DNA of 64,000 bases from Trichostrongylus colubriformis (GCA_963978905.1 OZ022256.1:51446001-51510000), one strand, 5' to 3'; shown: positions 1 to 12,180, counted from the first letter of the stretch. Numbers and translations are program-made. Notes: generated by a model from the letters alone, not told the origin.

Positions 1-860
1 GGCCTCGAGTATTGACGAAACCTAAAAAAACACATATAAACAAACATTAAACACGTTCAAAAATAGAGCATGATAGGAAGTATACGAATAGTTACGATAA
101 ATAGTCAAAATACATGACTAATTCTGAAAGAAATGCAACATACTTCGATGCGATGAACGGCGGCCTCGAGTATTGACGACACCTGAAAAAAACACATATA
201 AACAAACATTAAACACATTTAAACATAAAGCACAACGAAACATGAACATAAAAACATAAAAAAAACATAGAACATAACAGAGAAAAACATGAAAAATACC
301 TATTAGAAATTCAAAAACTTGAAATTCGCGGTAACATTCGAAGCGCTGCGGTTGCGTCACGGCGTGCGAACCTGGAGCGCGCTAATCGACAAAAATGGCT
401 GAAAATCGCGAAAGTAGACCTTGTTTGAACGACCATAACTTTCCTCATATTCTATGATTTGGGACTTCAGGTGTTTTTTAGAAAGAGCTAGGTTTGCTCT
501 TTCTAATGACTACTTTAGTTGCTTCAAATGTTCAGAAATGAGAGAGGAATGCGAGTCGAGGATTAGTCGAGGAAAATGAAAATTGCATGCGGGTTTTTTG
601 GCTTCTAACAGTTATAACTTTTTTTGTGCTGCATGTTTTGCAACCCCAGTTGTTTTTCTGAAACTAGAGACTTTGTTCTTTCCAACGCGCCCTCAAACTC
701 CTTTGTACGTTGCTTAGTTCTTGAGAAACGTGAGTCGAGGAAATGTCGAGGAAAATTTTTTTGCCATCAAGAGCGTGACAGCGTCGCACAGAGAGCGTTC
801 AAGACCTCCTCAAAAGCAGCCTCATACTTTCTAAACAATTTTGCTGGTAGCAGTGCAGTA
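1..860. repeat. Diverged direct repeats at the window start
   Basis: A segment of about 60 bases starting ggcctcgagtattgacg occurs at 1 and again at 162, a 161-base period with small differences. Further on, blocks containing gagtcgagga...tcgaggaaaat recur near 548 and 730, with similar AT-rich text between them. No long open frame on either strand has protein-like composition. I read this as decayed tandem or dispersed repeat DNA. The type is unknown. Confidence 0.55.
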
Positions 861-1128
861 AAACAAACACCTTAGCGTTCTCCGTCCTTGCTCTGGGTAT
901 GCGCCATGCCTCCTACTTTCGCCGTAGATGTGATTGGAAGGTCAGTAGATGTAACTAGAAGGGTGGTTGGCCTAGTAAGATGATCTCGTGTGGCCATCAG
1001 ATAGGACATACACTTGTGGCTTCGCTTAAGGGATCCGGCATGCACTGGGCTCCTGCTACGAGTTGCAGATAACATTGAAAGGGTGTTTCACGGTGCGAGT
1101 GATCAGTGAATACTCTTTGAATGTTCAG

Positions 1129-2288
1129 TCCATGTGATCTCTGCTGAGGAATGCTTTCCTGTTTTCAACGAGATATCATCGCTCGGCTTCGCCACCATTG
1201 CCTCCACACAATTTCTGGAGCTTTCCCTCAGTCAAGGGTGCAGCGACAACGACGCTTCTCGAAATCTGAACCTCAACGATTATGGAATACTTGTCCTGGA
1301 AACTAAGTCAATTTGGGTGAGATACCATTCTCTGTCGGCTAACTAGTAGTTTTGTTACAATGTCTATTTTTCAGGCTGGCAAGCCCGATGACTTTGCTTT
1401 GATAAGTTTCGTGGACTTCAATAACCAGAGATGGTCACGGGATTCCAGACATAGATTGGAGGAGTTCTTCGTTGTGGGAAGTTTAAAAGATGGAACTATA
1501 CGTATGGACTTTACATTTCACGACATTAACCAGAAAACGGCAAAGTGTTCACGTTTTGTGAATTGGCCTAACTGCAACAGGCCAGGTGTGCAACCGTGCG
1601 ATAAAAGTATAACCCGTTTCTTCAGCAAGTTGTCACAGCCATCTAGCAACGAGCGAGGCTTTCAGACAATTTTTCTCCTTGTTTATCTCAGAACCAACGA
1701 AGACCGCAACTACTTCGTAAGCAAATTCAGCTTTGTCAAAACTTCTGAAAGCGGTCATCCTACTTACAACGCGGAAAAGATTCCAGTGTCGCCATCAAGC
1801 CAGCGGTGGTTCTCGAGCAGGATCAAAAATTTCGTTGTCTTCGTTCCCTCTGAGGAAAGGAGCAGTATGCTTCCTCTTCAGAGAATGAATACTTTGTTGT
1901 CAACTTCGCCGCCTTCCTTCGTTACGCCCAAAACTCTGGCTAAGCAGTGGCTCAACCCACTCCCTGGTTTAGGACTTTCGCCTCACATGCCATCAACGTT
2001 CAAAAGTTCCGACAGCTTCATGAAGCATGTTGAAGAGTCAGTTATTTCAGGTATCTTTTTTTCCAGTTCATGCCTCTTCAATGATAGTTGAAGCGCAGGA
2101 TTTCAGGTGCTGCACAAGATCTGGTGAAGCTATCTGCCCAGCACTCTATGATCTTGCAAAAGCTCAATAGCAGACCAGATGCACACGTCATACGACTATC
2201 AAAAGAGGATCATGAAACAGCGAAAGCAATGATCTTTTCTTCTGGTGCTCTTCGTGATGATCATAATATTGATAGAGACATTCCATAG
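1129..2288 (+). CDS. Unrecognised protein, three exons, 5' end uncertain
   Basis: Exons are 1129-1316, 1375-2050 and 2107-2288. Introns of 58 and 56 bases have GT..AG ends (the second acceptor is tttcag), and phases match (0, then 1). The frame stays open to TAG at 2286-2288, giving about 348 residues. The first exon begins at a ttcag acceptor in phase 2, so at least one upstream exon is missing. A possible one lies at 1005-1092, reading through LLLRVADNIERVF, but would need a 36-base intron. The protein has few charged runs, scattered cysteines (EECFPV, AKCSRF, WPNCNRPGVQPC), no clear membrane segment and no domain I recognise. It ends DDHNIDRDIP. The long frames, clean splice sites and a following poly(A) signal support a real gene. 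Function unknown. Confidence 0.7.
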
Positions 2289-2431
2289 GGCTTTAATTTT
2301 TATTTGTACAATCATTTACATGCACCACTACAACAAAATTATAACAACTCAAAAACGTGAACAACAGGCATGCTTAGCTGGACTGCTTGTCTCCATTAAA
2401 CGCCGTTCATAGTATGACTGGTGTAGCCTAA

Positions 2432-2437
2432 AATAAA
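2432..2437 (+). terminator. Candidate poly(A) signal for the 1129-2288 gene
   Basis: AATAAA lies 144 bases after the stop codon at 2288, a normal 3' UTR length for a nematode gene. It is a short motif in AT-rich DNA, so chance occurrence is possible. Confidence 0.4.
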
Positions 2438-2723
2438 AATGTATTTTTCTTCACCTAAATGGATACCGACATGTCGTTCTTGCACGCATCAATGAACTCT
2501 ATTGTAGCAATGCATTAACATAAACGTATAGTTTACGGTAATATGGGTATCTTGGTTCTATCCGCAAGTAGATAGGCCCTTCCTTAACGATGAGGTGTGT
2601 GTCATCATGGCAGCGCAATGGTGAGTGCTAAACGCGTAACGAACCCATGAATGATGGCGGCCACCTTTTCAAGATGGCCCACACCCATTTGCCAATCAGC
2701 CAGCGAGGTAGCGGTGGCTCTTA

Positions 2724-3063
2724 CAAGAACGATTATTCAGGACGATCACCCATTTCCCGCCGTCAAATAAAATGTCAGTACTGCAGTGCCGTTGCTCTAG
2801 CCGTCTGGGGCTCTCCTAGATTTGCCTAAGCCTTTCAGGGGAGGAGCCTTGTCAACAAGAACGATTATTCGGGGCAGTCACCCGTTTCCCACATCAAAGA
2901 GAATGTAATTTGGGAGAGTCCCAGACGGCTAGAGGACATGCTCCTCCCCTGAAAGGCTTAGGCAAATCTAGGAGAGCCCCAGACGGCTAGAGCAACGGCA
3001 CTGCACCACAGACATTTTATTTGACGGAGGGAAATGGGTGATCGTCCTGAATAATCGTTCTTG
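2724..3063. repeat. Foldback element with about 120-bp arms
   Basis: The left arm begins caagaacgattattcagg at 2724 and runs to about 2842. Its near-exact reverse complement occupies about 2945-3063. The roughly 100-base centre holds a second, internally deleted copy of the arm start (aagaacgattattcgggg), so the element seems to have been rearranged. No coding capacity is seen. It sits just upstream of the first recognisable exon of protease 1, where that gene's signal-peptide exons would be expected. Confidence 0.8.
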
Positions 3064-3151
3064 TGTGGCTCTTTTCGTGTATGAGAGACAGATATCGACT
3101 GTACGATGGGCTAGAGGAAATTCCCATAAAATAATCGCTTAGCTACAGATG

Positions 3152-3203
3152 CGACCCCCCCCCCCCCCCCTCCTGTCCGGTCGAGTGCGACCCCCCCCCC
3201 CGT
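3152..3203. repeat. Two poly-C tracts
   Basis: Two uninterrupted C runs follow the text gcga, separated by tcctgtccggtcgagtg. They look like paired simple-sequence tracts and are likely length-variable. Similar G or C runs occur near 8370, 10110 and 60711. Confidence 0.7.
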
Positions 3204-3408
3204 CGAGGAATCCTCGACTCCCGGAGTGCCCTGGTCCAGTGTGTAAAGAAAAAGTCTACGAGGGTCAAAGTGATAACTTCTGTTGATATAATATTTTTTG
3301 AATTCTTCACATATTTTCATGACTATTTTCAGGAAGGAATAGCTTTTTTTGTGCAAAGATGTGTGACCTGTTTTCTACCACTCTGTAAAATAATTCGTTC
3401 TTGTTCAG

Positions 3409-6174
3409 ACTTTTGCACGGCTGTACAGATCTCCAGCCGACACATTCTGACGGTCGCCCACTGTGTGAAAGTGCCACTGAATGCAAACTTAACGGAACTC
3501 TTTTGTGACGCAATCATGCGCAAAAACGTGTAAGCGTGAATTTTAGAGCTTTGAGAAAAGCGTAATACAAAAGCGCGATGTCGAGTTGCTTCTCATACTC
3601 CATCCCTAACTACGTGATCGATTTTGGTGTGGCATATGCCTTTGAATTATGAACAGTTTTAACTTTCAGAGATTCAGAAATTTTGACCAAGCTTTTCTAT
3701 ACTGCAATACCTCCAGAAGACATTATCGTTTACATTAGTAGCACATGTGAACGTCCGCAGCTGTGTCCAGACAGGGCCAAATTCACGATCACAATTCGTG
3801 TGAGTAGAAACGAGGTTAAATGAAATGTGGAATAACAAAGGGAGGCATCTTGCTCAATGTTGAGCAGTAGCATACTCTAATAGTCCTACAGGCACAGAGC
3901 TTAGAAACATTCCCACGACCCCCAACTTTACTTTAGAAGTGCAGCACCATTCCATTCAAAACACAGTGGAAAGAGCATAAATTGCTGGAAGCACCAGAAA
4001 TAAAAAGATCATTCCAGAAATAAGTGGCAGAGACGAGCTACGTGACTCCTTTCAGTTAATCACATGACTGCAATTACTTGAATGTGCATTGAAGTAATAT
4101 CATATATCACCGTAGTAATAGCACGTCCACGCTATTTAAGGGTTAGATCAGGGTGGGTCAACCATTTCTGCCCCACTTCACGCCATTTGATAGGGTATGC
4201 GGCAGCAGTGAGTCTATCGGATACATATCTGCTGACTCCTCTTATAACGTATCATTCTTTAAAATAAAATAAATTGCTTTATGTTACTCCGAAAGCTCGC
4301 TGTTAGGCTCATTCGTTAGCAATAATTCCTGCAATCTTCTGAGTCTTTCAAAATAAAATTTTAGAGCCGCACATTATGATTCATAATTGTTTTGATGGAG
4401 GATTAGCATGTTGACCTCTGAATGCAGAACTGCATCCTTCTGTACATGTTACTGACACCGTAGTCATGTGAATGTTATGCTACTGCTTGAAGTTCAACGA
4501 ATCTGAAATATCAGTATATTGCAAGTTAGAAGTATTTAGCAGGATGCTCTCCCCCCACCCCCCCTATTAGTATAGCTCTAGACTACTTTCAAAGCCGCTA
4601 AACTAATACAATACGGGCCCTAATTTTTCGAAAAACGCAGAAAATGCTCATGCATTTTTTCGTTATAGCTCCACTTCTGTTTGATGAAAAAGTACATACC
4701 ATTAGACTCAGCTCGCATAAGCTGCATAAAATGAAAATTGCGAAATTCCCGAATTTGGTCGCTTCATTTGCTAAAGAAGCGACCTAATTCGGGAATCTGT
4801 AAAGGTGCTGAAGGAAAGAAAAAATGCTTTTCAAACAAACAGTGACCGAAAAAGATGAAAAAACAATCACTCGATTTTTCGAAAGATACCAGGCGGTTAG
4901 TTCCAGCTGCCCTTATGGGGCCATTTCCAGGCCTCTGAGTAAAACACAGTTCAGCATTTTCTGCGTTTTGTCTTGAAGAATCAGGGGCGTATTGTAGTGG
5001 AATTAGCAAGAACGCGTAGTATTAGTGAAGCGATACGTAATCATGAAGTATTTTTCCAATTCCTTCAGCTATGAGTGTGCCCTCAGAATGAAAATACTTT
5101 ATTTCAGCCTTATATTCACGAAGAATACAATCCATGCACATTTGAAAACGATCTGGCACTTATTGAACTTGACAGAGATATTCCAACTGAAATTGGTACA
5201 CCAATTTGTATGCGAGAGAACGAGAAATTGGCACACAAATTGACGTCAGTTGGATACGGTTCAGACCGTAAGTTCAGAAAGCATATTTCGTTGCGGATCA
5301 TGTGCCCAATGTGAAATTCCTTCTGTATTCTCTCCTTCTAACTCGTCTTTGCATTTGAATATGAATTCGCTCCACCCTAGAAGTGGAGAAGAGAGGGTCC
5401 GCCATTGCTGTCAAAACGTCTCAGAGCCGATGGTATACCCAGTACACCTGAACTGAGTTATTTGATTTCCGGTATTTGACGTAAGCATAGGCAGTGGCAT
5501 GTTGAATGACTATTATTCCAGCTTTCTTATTTGCTAACAATAAGCTAATGCGAAGGGAGCATTTGCTAGGTTCCAAATTTGAAACGTTCAGAATAAGTCT
5601 CAAACTGTCATACATTGCTTTGTTTGTTCCCAGTAATCATCATTGCACGGTTGTTACCCGATCAACGGCCTGAGACGGCCGCCATTACCAAAGTTTGACG
5701 GAAATGTGTTTCTTCTTGAGCTAACCACCCTGATCCAAAGCCATTCATTGATCACTGGCTACAGAAGATCGACTTCCATTCCGAGAACGTTCAGGAATCA
5801 GACACAAGAATTACAGCGTCCTCTCGTAGGAAATCTGCTTGTTCGGTAAGTAAAGCAGCATTCGACAGAAGATGCTTTTGTAGTCAAAAAAGGTATCTTC
5901 TACTTGCAGGGTGACAGCGGTGGACCTTTGGTTCAGCTAAATCACGAAAACAAATATGTTCTCGTCGGGATCGTGAGCAATGGAAGGTCAAAGTGTGATG
6001 AAACGATCTCAGAAGAACAGAGTAATATTTTGTGTTCTTGAGTTTTTCTAAAACCTTTGAAGACTAGTTCGAGTACTATCTTCAGCAAGAGAAATTGGTT
6101 TCACCAACCTACGAGGCCACCTCGACTGGATCTGCACACGTTCAGGTCAGGAGATCTTAATCGTCTCGATGTAA
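3409..6174 (+). CDS. Chymotrypsin-like S1 serine protease 1, 5' exons not found
   Basis: Six exons join in phase: 3409-3529, 3670-3799, 5108-5267, 5721-5845, 5910-6021, 6086-6174. They encode about 245 residues of an S1A peptidase domain, which hydrolyses peptide bonds and is normally secreted. Seen in order: CTAVQISSRHILTVAHCV with the catalytic His, FENDLALIEL with the Asp, GTPICM with the cysteine that usually bonds the propeptide, KSACSGDSGGPL with the Ser, and a C-terminal LRGHLDWIC helix. Position 189 (three before Gly193-Asp-Ser, before the Cys) reads Ser, as in chymotrypsin, not the Asp of trypsin. The fourth exon uses the acceptor tcttcttgag; the stronger one at 5633 is in phase but hits stops at 5696 and 5717. 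The signal-peptide and activation exons were not found between 2289 and 3408, where a foldback element sits. The last exon could also splice at 6145 (ttcag before gtcagg), as its paralogue does, so the 3' end is provisional. Confidence 0.82.
3800..5107 (+). other. Large intron of protease 1
   Basis: This 1.3-kb intron starts gtgagt and ends atttcag. It contains a C-rich tract near 4550, a compact hairpin at 4746-4795 and otherwise AT-rich unique-looking sequence. I see no convincing exon in it on either strand. Confidence 0.6.
4746..4795. other. Short, nearly perfect hairpin in the intron
   Basis: A 20-base arm (ttcccgaatttggtcgcttc) is followed by about ten bases and then its reverse complement with one change. 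The stem-loop is about 50 bases, near the size of a small-RNA hairpin, though also compatible with a tiny foldback transposon remnant. Confidence 0.6.
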
Positions 6175-6809
6175 CGTGTGTCATGGCTGATTAGATTTAT
6201 TTTGAGTTGTTCCGTACACACTCAAGACAGACGGACCTGTTCTACTTCATTTTATTCTATTCCATTTGATTTAGACACGAATATCTCAGCAGAGAATAGA
6301 TCCCTCTATGACAGCAGAAGTCGACCTACTCGATTAAATGGATGATTGATCCTTTCATAGGCTAGCGACACGCAGCTACCACATTGTTTGAACAGATACA
6401 CTTAGGAGCTTCGATTGCGCGGGAAACAAGGAGGCTAACGCTACTGATTGGACAAATGCACTAGAATAACGAGTGAACAGAGCGATAAAAGGCAAATAAA
6501 AGCATTTCAAAAATACATGTAGGAAACCGTCACAATACATCTCGAAAACGTTGTTGTCATTCTTTACATATCCAATATGATGCATTAACGGCAACGTTTC
6601 GACGCTTTCCCTTCTGACGCTCCCATGTAACCAACTACAATCCTAATGGTCAACTGTCCATTGCTTCCTATATGCTACAAAAATATGATCTAACAATATC
6701 GGGCTGTTTCCTGCTTCACAGCATACTATTACGTTGACCAAATTTTTACCGAATTTGGCTGCACAGTGCGTATAACGGACACTGCGACGTTCACTGTGAG
6801 AGACCATTA

Positions 6810-6928
6810 GGCCGCGTTCATACGCACCGTCGACAGGAGAAGACTGCTTTCAAAGGCAGCGAGGCAGGGTGGCATAGGCGGGAGACGCGCAGCGTCCTCC
6901 GCCGATACCACACGGTGTGAACGCGGTC
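6810..6928. mobile_element. MITE with GGCCGCGTTCATAC ends and TTA duplication
   Basis: The 119-bp element begins GGCCGCGTTCATAC and ends with the near reverse complement GTGTGAACGCGGTC. TTA flanks both sides at 6807-6809 and 6929-6931. A 3-base TWA duplication is typical of PIF/Harbinger-type insertions; that superfamily assignment is inference. Related ends (gaacgcggcctaa or close variants) recur near 7843, 9158, 17740, 49826 and 53270. Confidence 0.65.
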
Positions 6929-7667
6929 TTACTTCCCATACCTGGTGAAATTTAGGTGTCTGCCCTATCCAGCAGATGGGATCATACCACGATTAAAGCG
7001 ATTCGCCTGAAGCACATGTAAGTGCCAACTTTTAGACTTTCTTCCTTGGTATTTTTCCGTAGGTAGGAACATTTGACGATTGAAATGGATTAAATACGTA
7101 CCGATTCGCTGATTTAACCTGCTCGAGAAATTGGATCGTAGTGATATCCATTATTCCAATCAATATAAATCTGATCCGTTTCGCAGATCTGCATATTTCG
7201 CAGATTCCATGATTTCTCATGGCAGTTATGTTATTATGAACAACACCTCACTGTTCTGATGTACTATTTTCAGTAATCTATTGAAGTAGGAGAGTTCGAA
7301 TGGAAATCATGAATGACGTCAGAGTGTTTCACCGAATCAGACTCCTATTTTATCCTTTGCAAACATTCTGAGAGACGTGCTAGTAAATAAATCTTGTAAT
7401 ATCTCATAATGAAACACTCTTAAAATCTTCCTTTCAACTACAATTTCAAATTTTTTTCTGCTGAGATTCTGAAAATTCGATTCTCCATATGATAGCAGTT
7501 CTCATAAGGCATATCATAAGAGCCATCACATTTGTTCTTATTTTCGCAAGCAGTACCTTTACCCACCTATTTTACACCACATGGTGTTCTGTCACGATTT
7601 ATTGATAGCCTTCCATTCGGTTAGTCGCTTCGCTGTTCTCTTGCCTGAAGGAGGTCTAGGCGAGTTA

Positions 7668-7843
7668 GGCCACCTTCATGCTTTGCGCAGACAGGCCTTG
7701 GCTGCGTCACAGCCAGCGAGGCAGCGTGGCACGGGCGAGGTGCAGAGAGGACGCAGACAAAGAGACAGGATGCGCATGCGGAGACGCAGAGACACGCACA
7801 CACGTCCTGCCGCCGGCACCACGGCACCAGTATGAACGCGGCC
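7668..7843. mobile_element. Second MITE of the GGCCGCGTTCATAC family
   Basis: The right end reads agtatgaacgcggcc followed by TAA. The left end after TTA reads GGCCACCTTCATG, a mutated copy of the same terminal repeat. The 176-bp interior (cagacaaagagacagg, gagacgcagagacacgc) resembles the interior of the copy ending near 17742. Confidence 0.55.
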
Positions 7844-8739
7844 TAAGGCGAAACCCATGACACACAGCGACACAATGACAGCTACAGCAATGGCACAAGC
7901 AACCATCCGCAGGAAATGTGTTCTATAGCTTCAGCGGAAACTAACTTCACCCGCGGCTCACGACAATGTCAGATGAGGCATGTATCTTTCTGAACATCCA
8001 ATAATGTCTTCCACCTCTCATTCTGCTCAATTCACCTTTATCCATTTTCTGCATAAGACCACTTATCCGTTCCTGCTTTTCCAGTTAGTAATTGGAAAGC
8101 GCACTTCTATATCATATCTTCCAGCACAATCATTAAAGTGAAATAAGAATTCCCAAAAGATTTATTTCTGATGTTTATTAATTACAAAAGCCACAGGTCA
8201 TCTTACAAACTGTCATCAGAAAAATTTTGTGCTGATGGTCATCACATAATTGTTTTGTCTTCCATTTTGAGCAACTGTTAATCAAATCATCGCAACGCTG
8301 AAAACAGGGCGATTAAGAATATGGATAACAGAGCCAATCAAAAACACCACTTTTGATAGGATGGCGGAGGGGGGGGGGGGGGTAGGAAGAGATTCGTAAC
8401 GTGCGGAATGGATGGAATGTGAATTTTAACTCGGGATCATGAAGGGGAAGAGTTCTGAGACGGGCGATGATTTCTGTGTACAAGAGGGGATCTTCTGCGT
8501 GAGAACTGGTTCACGCACCTTCGGGCTTTCTTCCGCTCCCCTTCCCCCTATCACTTACATGGACCCCCGTCTTTCCACAGTGCCGTTGCTACCTATCTTA
8601 CGTATTCAGCAGAGTTCACAGACTCCAGTAATTGACTATTTTCACAAATCCTACAGCAGTTGGTGTGATTTAGATTGCGTCATACCAAACTGATTCACAG
8701 TTTTGGCGCATCCGCGTAAAGTTAAACATACGTATCGAT

Positions 8740-8960
8740 CGAGAAAGCGAGTGTATTGGCGCATCCGCGATTTGAGAGAATTGGCGCATTCGCGTAATGG
8801 ATAAAATAAATATCGATTGAAAAAAGTGAGAGTATTGGAGCATCCGCGATTTGAGAGAATTGGCGAATCGGCGCATCCGCGATTTGAGAGAATTGGCGCA
8901 TTCGCGTGATGGATAAGTTACGTATTGATTAAAAAATGAGAGTATTGGCGCTTCCGGGAT
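8740..8960. repeat. Minisatellite of alternating ttggcgcat units
   Basis: The motifs ttggcgcatccgcg, atttgagaga and ttggcgcattcgcgt alternate several times, separated by diverged 30-45-base AT-rich spacers. Units vary in length and sequence. A related reverse-oriented trace (tcaaatcgcagatgcgcc) occurs near 9098, just before a MITE-like end at 9140-9158. This is not a CRISPR array: no constant repeat or spacer length. Confidence 0.65.
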
Positions 8961-10289
8961 TTTGGATATTTGCCATTACAGGGATCGACTTTCGATAAGA
9001 TATGGAAAATTATGAAATGGAAAGAGGAGAAAAAGAAATCAAGCGCACGTTGGCACGGGCCGGGTTCAACAGAGTGACGTGGCTACGCCTAAAATCTCAA
9101 ATCGCAGATGCGCCGATGGGCCAAAACTCTCATTCAATTCGGTATGAACGCAGCCTTAACTATTAACCAGAGAACAATTAGAACTGAACACAAAGGGCTC
9201 GGAAGGTCGTGCCATGCGTGCATTTCGCGAGAAACGAGGAAGTCTCGCCTAGCGAAAAGCGTTTGTCCCTGAGTTGCTACGGTTCGTTCTATTAGAACAC
9301 GTTTAATAAGCAACTACCATCTTCCTTTCTACTCCTTGTGCTGGTTCTGCCAAAACTGCCTTTCCAATAAATGTGTTCAGGAGCAACACCATACAAACTA
9401 CTTCAGCAATCATTGCCCTCAGGATTGGGTCGTTACATCCGTCTGAAATTCAACTTGTTCATATTGGTGAAATATCCTCGTGAACTGGTCCTCAGTCAGC
9501 AGAATCTACGACCTTATTCAATTTTTGTATGAAAACCGGTTTCCATCTGAAAAATTATTAGCTATAGCCAAGAGGACAATCGCTGGCAGCTTTGAAAACA
9601 CAGACACCTACCGATAAGCTGCACCGTTAGGACAAACAGAATAATAATACGACCTACCGCTGCCACTGTGACTACAAAAGGCACTTCATTGGTGTGTGAG
9701 TGATAACGTAGTGATTCAGAAGTGGCTATCATACAGTAGTTTGGAGATAGCATTGGGGGCATTGTGGTTATTGAGAGCTCCCTAAAAGAAGCCACCCACA
9801 TGGAAACTAGGGGCCTAAGAACTCATTTCTGACGACATCCCCGTTTACAGCGCGTCCTCACCTGTAGAAACGGCGTAACGATTACCAGCTGACGCCTTTG
9901 GATGACAGACCCCGTCTCCACCCGACGTGATCGCTGATTGGCTACGATGAGAATGGTCAAGGAGATGCGGCGGAATTGAAGGTATCGCTGCGCGCTTTCT
10001 CAGTTCTAGCTGGAGCTAACTCCAGAAAATAGATGCTGTCGTATTTCCGAACATTCCCTCGTATTTATGAATTGGCTATGGCAATGGAAGGTACGTTTAG
10101 TCTCCCACCTCCCCCCCCCCCCCCTTCTTGACGAAAAAGTCCCGTCGAGAATCAACGGTGATAAAGGGTTCCTATCTCTTTGTGATCTTTAGGCATTTCC
10201 TTCCTTTTTTCTTCATCGTCGTATTACTGAACTCCTCGAATTTCATATTCACTACATTTTGCATGATCCATTTCCCCTATCGCAACCTT

Positions 10290-10565
10290 GAGGGGCTCAA
10301 GCGATTAGGCGATTAACGATTAAGCTTTGTTCAGAGTTAGCGACTCAGGCAATCAGGCGCTCAGACGAAAAAAAAAGATGTATACCAATCAAACGATCAG
10401 GTGATCAGGCGACCAGGCGACCAGGCGACCAGGTGATCGAGCGACGAAGCGAGCAAACGACCAAGCGACGAGAAGATCAGGCCATTAGGCGATTGGGCAA
10501 CTAGACGATCACAATATCAGGCAATCAGACGATCAAACGATAAGGTATCAGCCATCTAAGATCCA
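10290..10565. repeat. Degenerate 8-base tandem repeat (gaccaggc type)
   Basis: Three exact units gaccaggc near 10410-10432 lie in a longer run of diverged 8-mers such as gattaggc, gaccaagc and gacgaagc. Some units contain TTAGGC, the nematode telomere hexamer, but the register here is eight bases, so the resemblance may be accidental. Confidence 0.7.
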
Positions 10566-11774
10566 ATCAGATGCCGCCCAATCGTTGGTCGCCGGGTCGC
10601 CCGATCCCCTAATCGATATGTACCTTTTCCGTTCCGTCTGAACGCCTGAACTGTGAAACCTGAACAGCGCCTGAAGTTGGATCTTTATTATTAGCGTCGT
10701 GGACATGCTCTGACGAAGTTAATAATCCTTCTGACATTGCTTTATATCGCACTGTGCTGCGGGCGATAGATTCATCAACACAGTTCACTTCCAGGTTACT
10801 GAACTGTCTTGGAGAGCTGCCAAGTGGAATAATGGCGACAATGAAGAAAAGCCGTGCAAGGTGGTCGAGTGATGTGGAGACTCTTGTACTGGCAACGCAA
10901 CGTTTCCGTGCCGCACGAACCTCGAGATGGATGCGTCACTTTTCAAGACTGCCCCATATCACAGATCCAGTCGCCTTTGATCAATGTGGTGATGACTTCT
11001 TCCCACTCTCCATGCAAAACCTAACATTGAACAGGGTTCATTAACCGAATTGCGATGAACCTGGTTGTGAGGATTCTAGACGCTTGGTGCATTATCCATT
11101 ACTATTTCGTGGATTTAATAAAATTCTGAGCCACCTTCCGACCGAATTACACAATTTTTTACTTGAAAATTTAGGGAGAACATTATTCCGAAACTGGTTG
11201 GGAGAAATGGCTGCTGGAGTGACAGTCTCAATCAGTCACACTATTAATTAAGAAAACCAGATTCAAGGATTTTATTTGACCTCTTGAATTATCGAAGTAT
11301 GCTGATTTCAATATTTTCACGGTGATTGATGTAATTTTCTCTGCTTGGCACCGATGCTCTCATTCGCAACACTCACACTGATAATAGCTCAAAAACCTGC
11401 CGTCCTTCAAATTGCTCATCTATCGTTTACCTACCGTTTTCGTGATGGTTCGTTTTCAGGCGTGCTCCCTCCCTTTCCATGCCAACTGAAGTTTGCAAAA
11501 AAAGGGTTGGAGATTCTCGATGAAATTCACTGAAACCGAAACTATTTTGATTTATTGAAATTAGTATAGTGAATGGCAATGTACTAATGCTAATTTGCAT
11601 TTAATTACTTTTCATGGTTCATATAATGGTAGATTAGACCGTACTGTTCATAGTGGTTGCTGTCCACCGTTGGAGAATTTTTCATGTCTTCTCCTAAATT
11701 TGCTTTTTATCACCTACGTACTCGTCGATTGTAGGTAAAATTGCAGGGGGGTGTGTGCTATTATAACAAAAAGA

Positions 11775-12007
11775 TGGGTCTGTACCCTAATGTCAGGATG
11801 CCGCACTGCGGCATGTCGCAAGTCAAACAATGCGGACGAGCTAAATTGTTGGGTCCCGAAGTGATTAGAAGTCAACTGCGTATCGCACCATTTGCATTAC
11901 GTTGTAATCGTTCCAAGACCCAACTACCGCGACGCGCAAAGCTCGCACACACTGTGTCGCACGCCGCTCATCGTCATGCGGCATCCTGACATTAGGGTAC
12001 AAACCCC
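11775..12007. mobile_element. MITE with 30-bp terminal inverted repeats
   Basis: The left end gggtctgtaccctaatgtca (11775) continues through ggatgccgca. The right end (tgcggcatcctgacattagg, 11977 onward) is its reverse complement with two small differences. The 233-bp interior has no long frame. Superfamily undetermined. Confidence 0.75.
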
Positions 12008-12180
12008 AAAAAGATTGGCTTAGTGGCATCCAGTGTGCGACACGATGGGTACGCTAGGGACGCCGTATTAGTTGGATCCTAAAGTGATCACGATTCCCAC
12101 GACTTTTTTGGGTATGATATGATCCATACTCGCACTCGCCGTGTCGCGAATTTTTTGAGCTAATGGCACACACGCAGGTA

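Noticed and set aside
5634..5720. Extension of protease 1 exon 4 upstream to the stronger tttgttcccag acceptor
   Set aside because: It is in phase but introduces TGA at 5696 and 5717. The weaker acceptor at 5720 gives an exon that aligns with the paralogue.
8740..8960. CRISPR-like array
   Set aside because: Repeats vary in length and sequence and spacers are not unique or constant; it is a minisatellite.
10754..11044. 96-codon plus-strand frame
   Set aside because: No ATG at its start, no flanking exons and no recognisable motif; length is compatible with chance.
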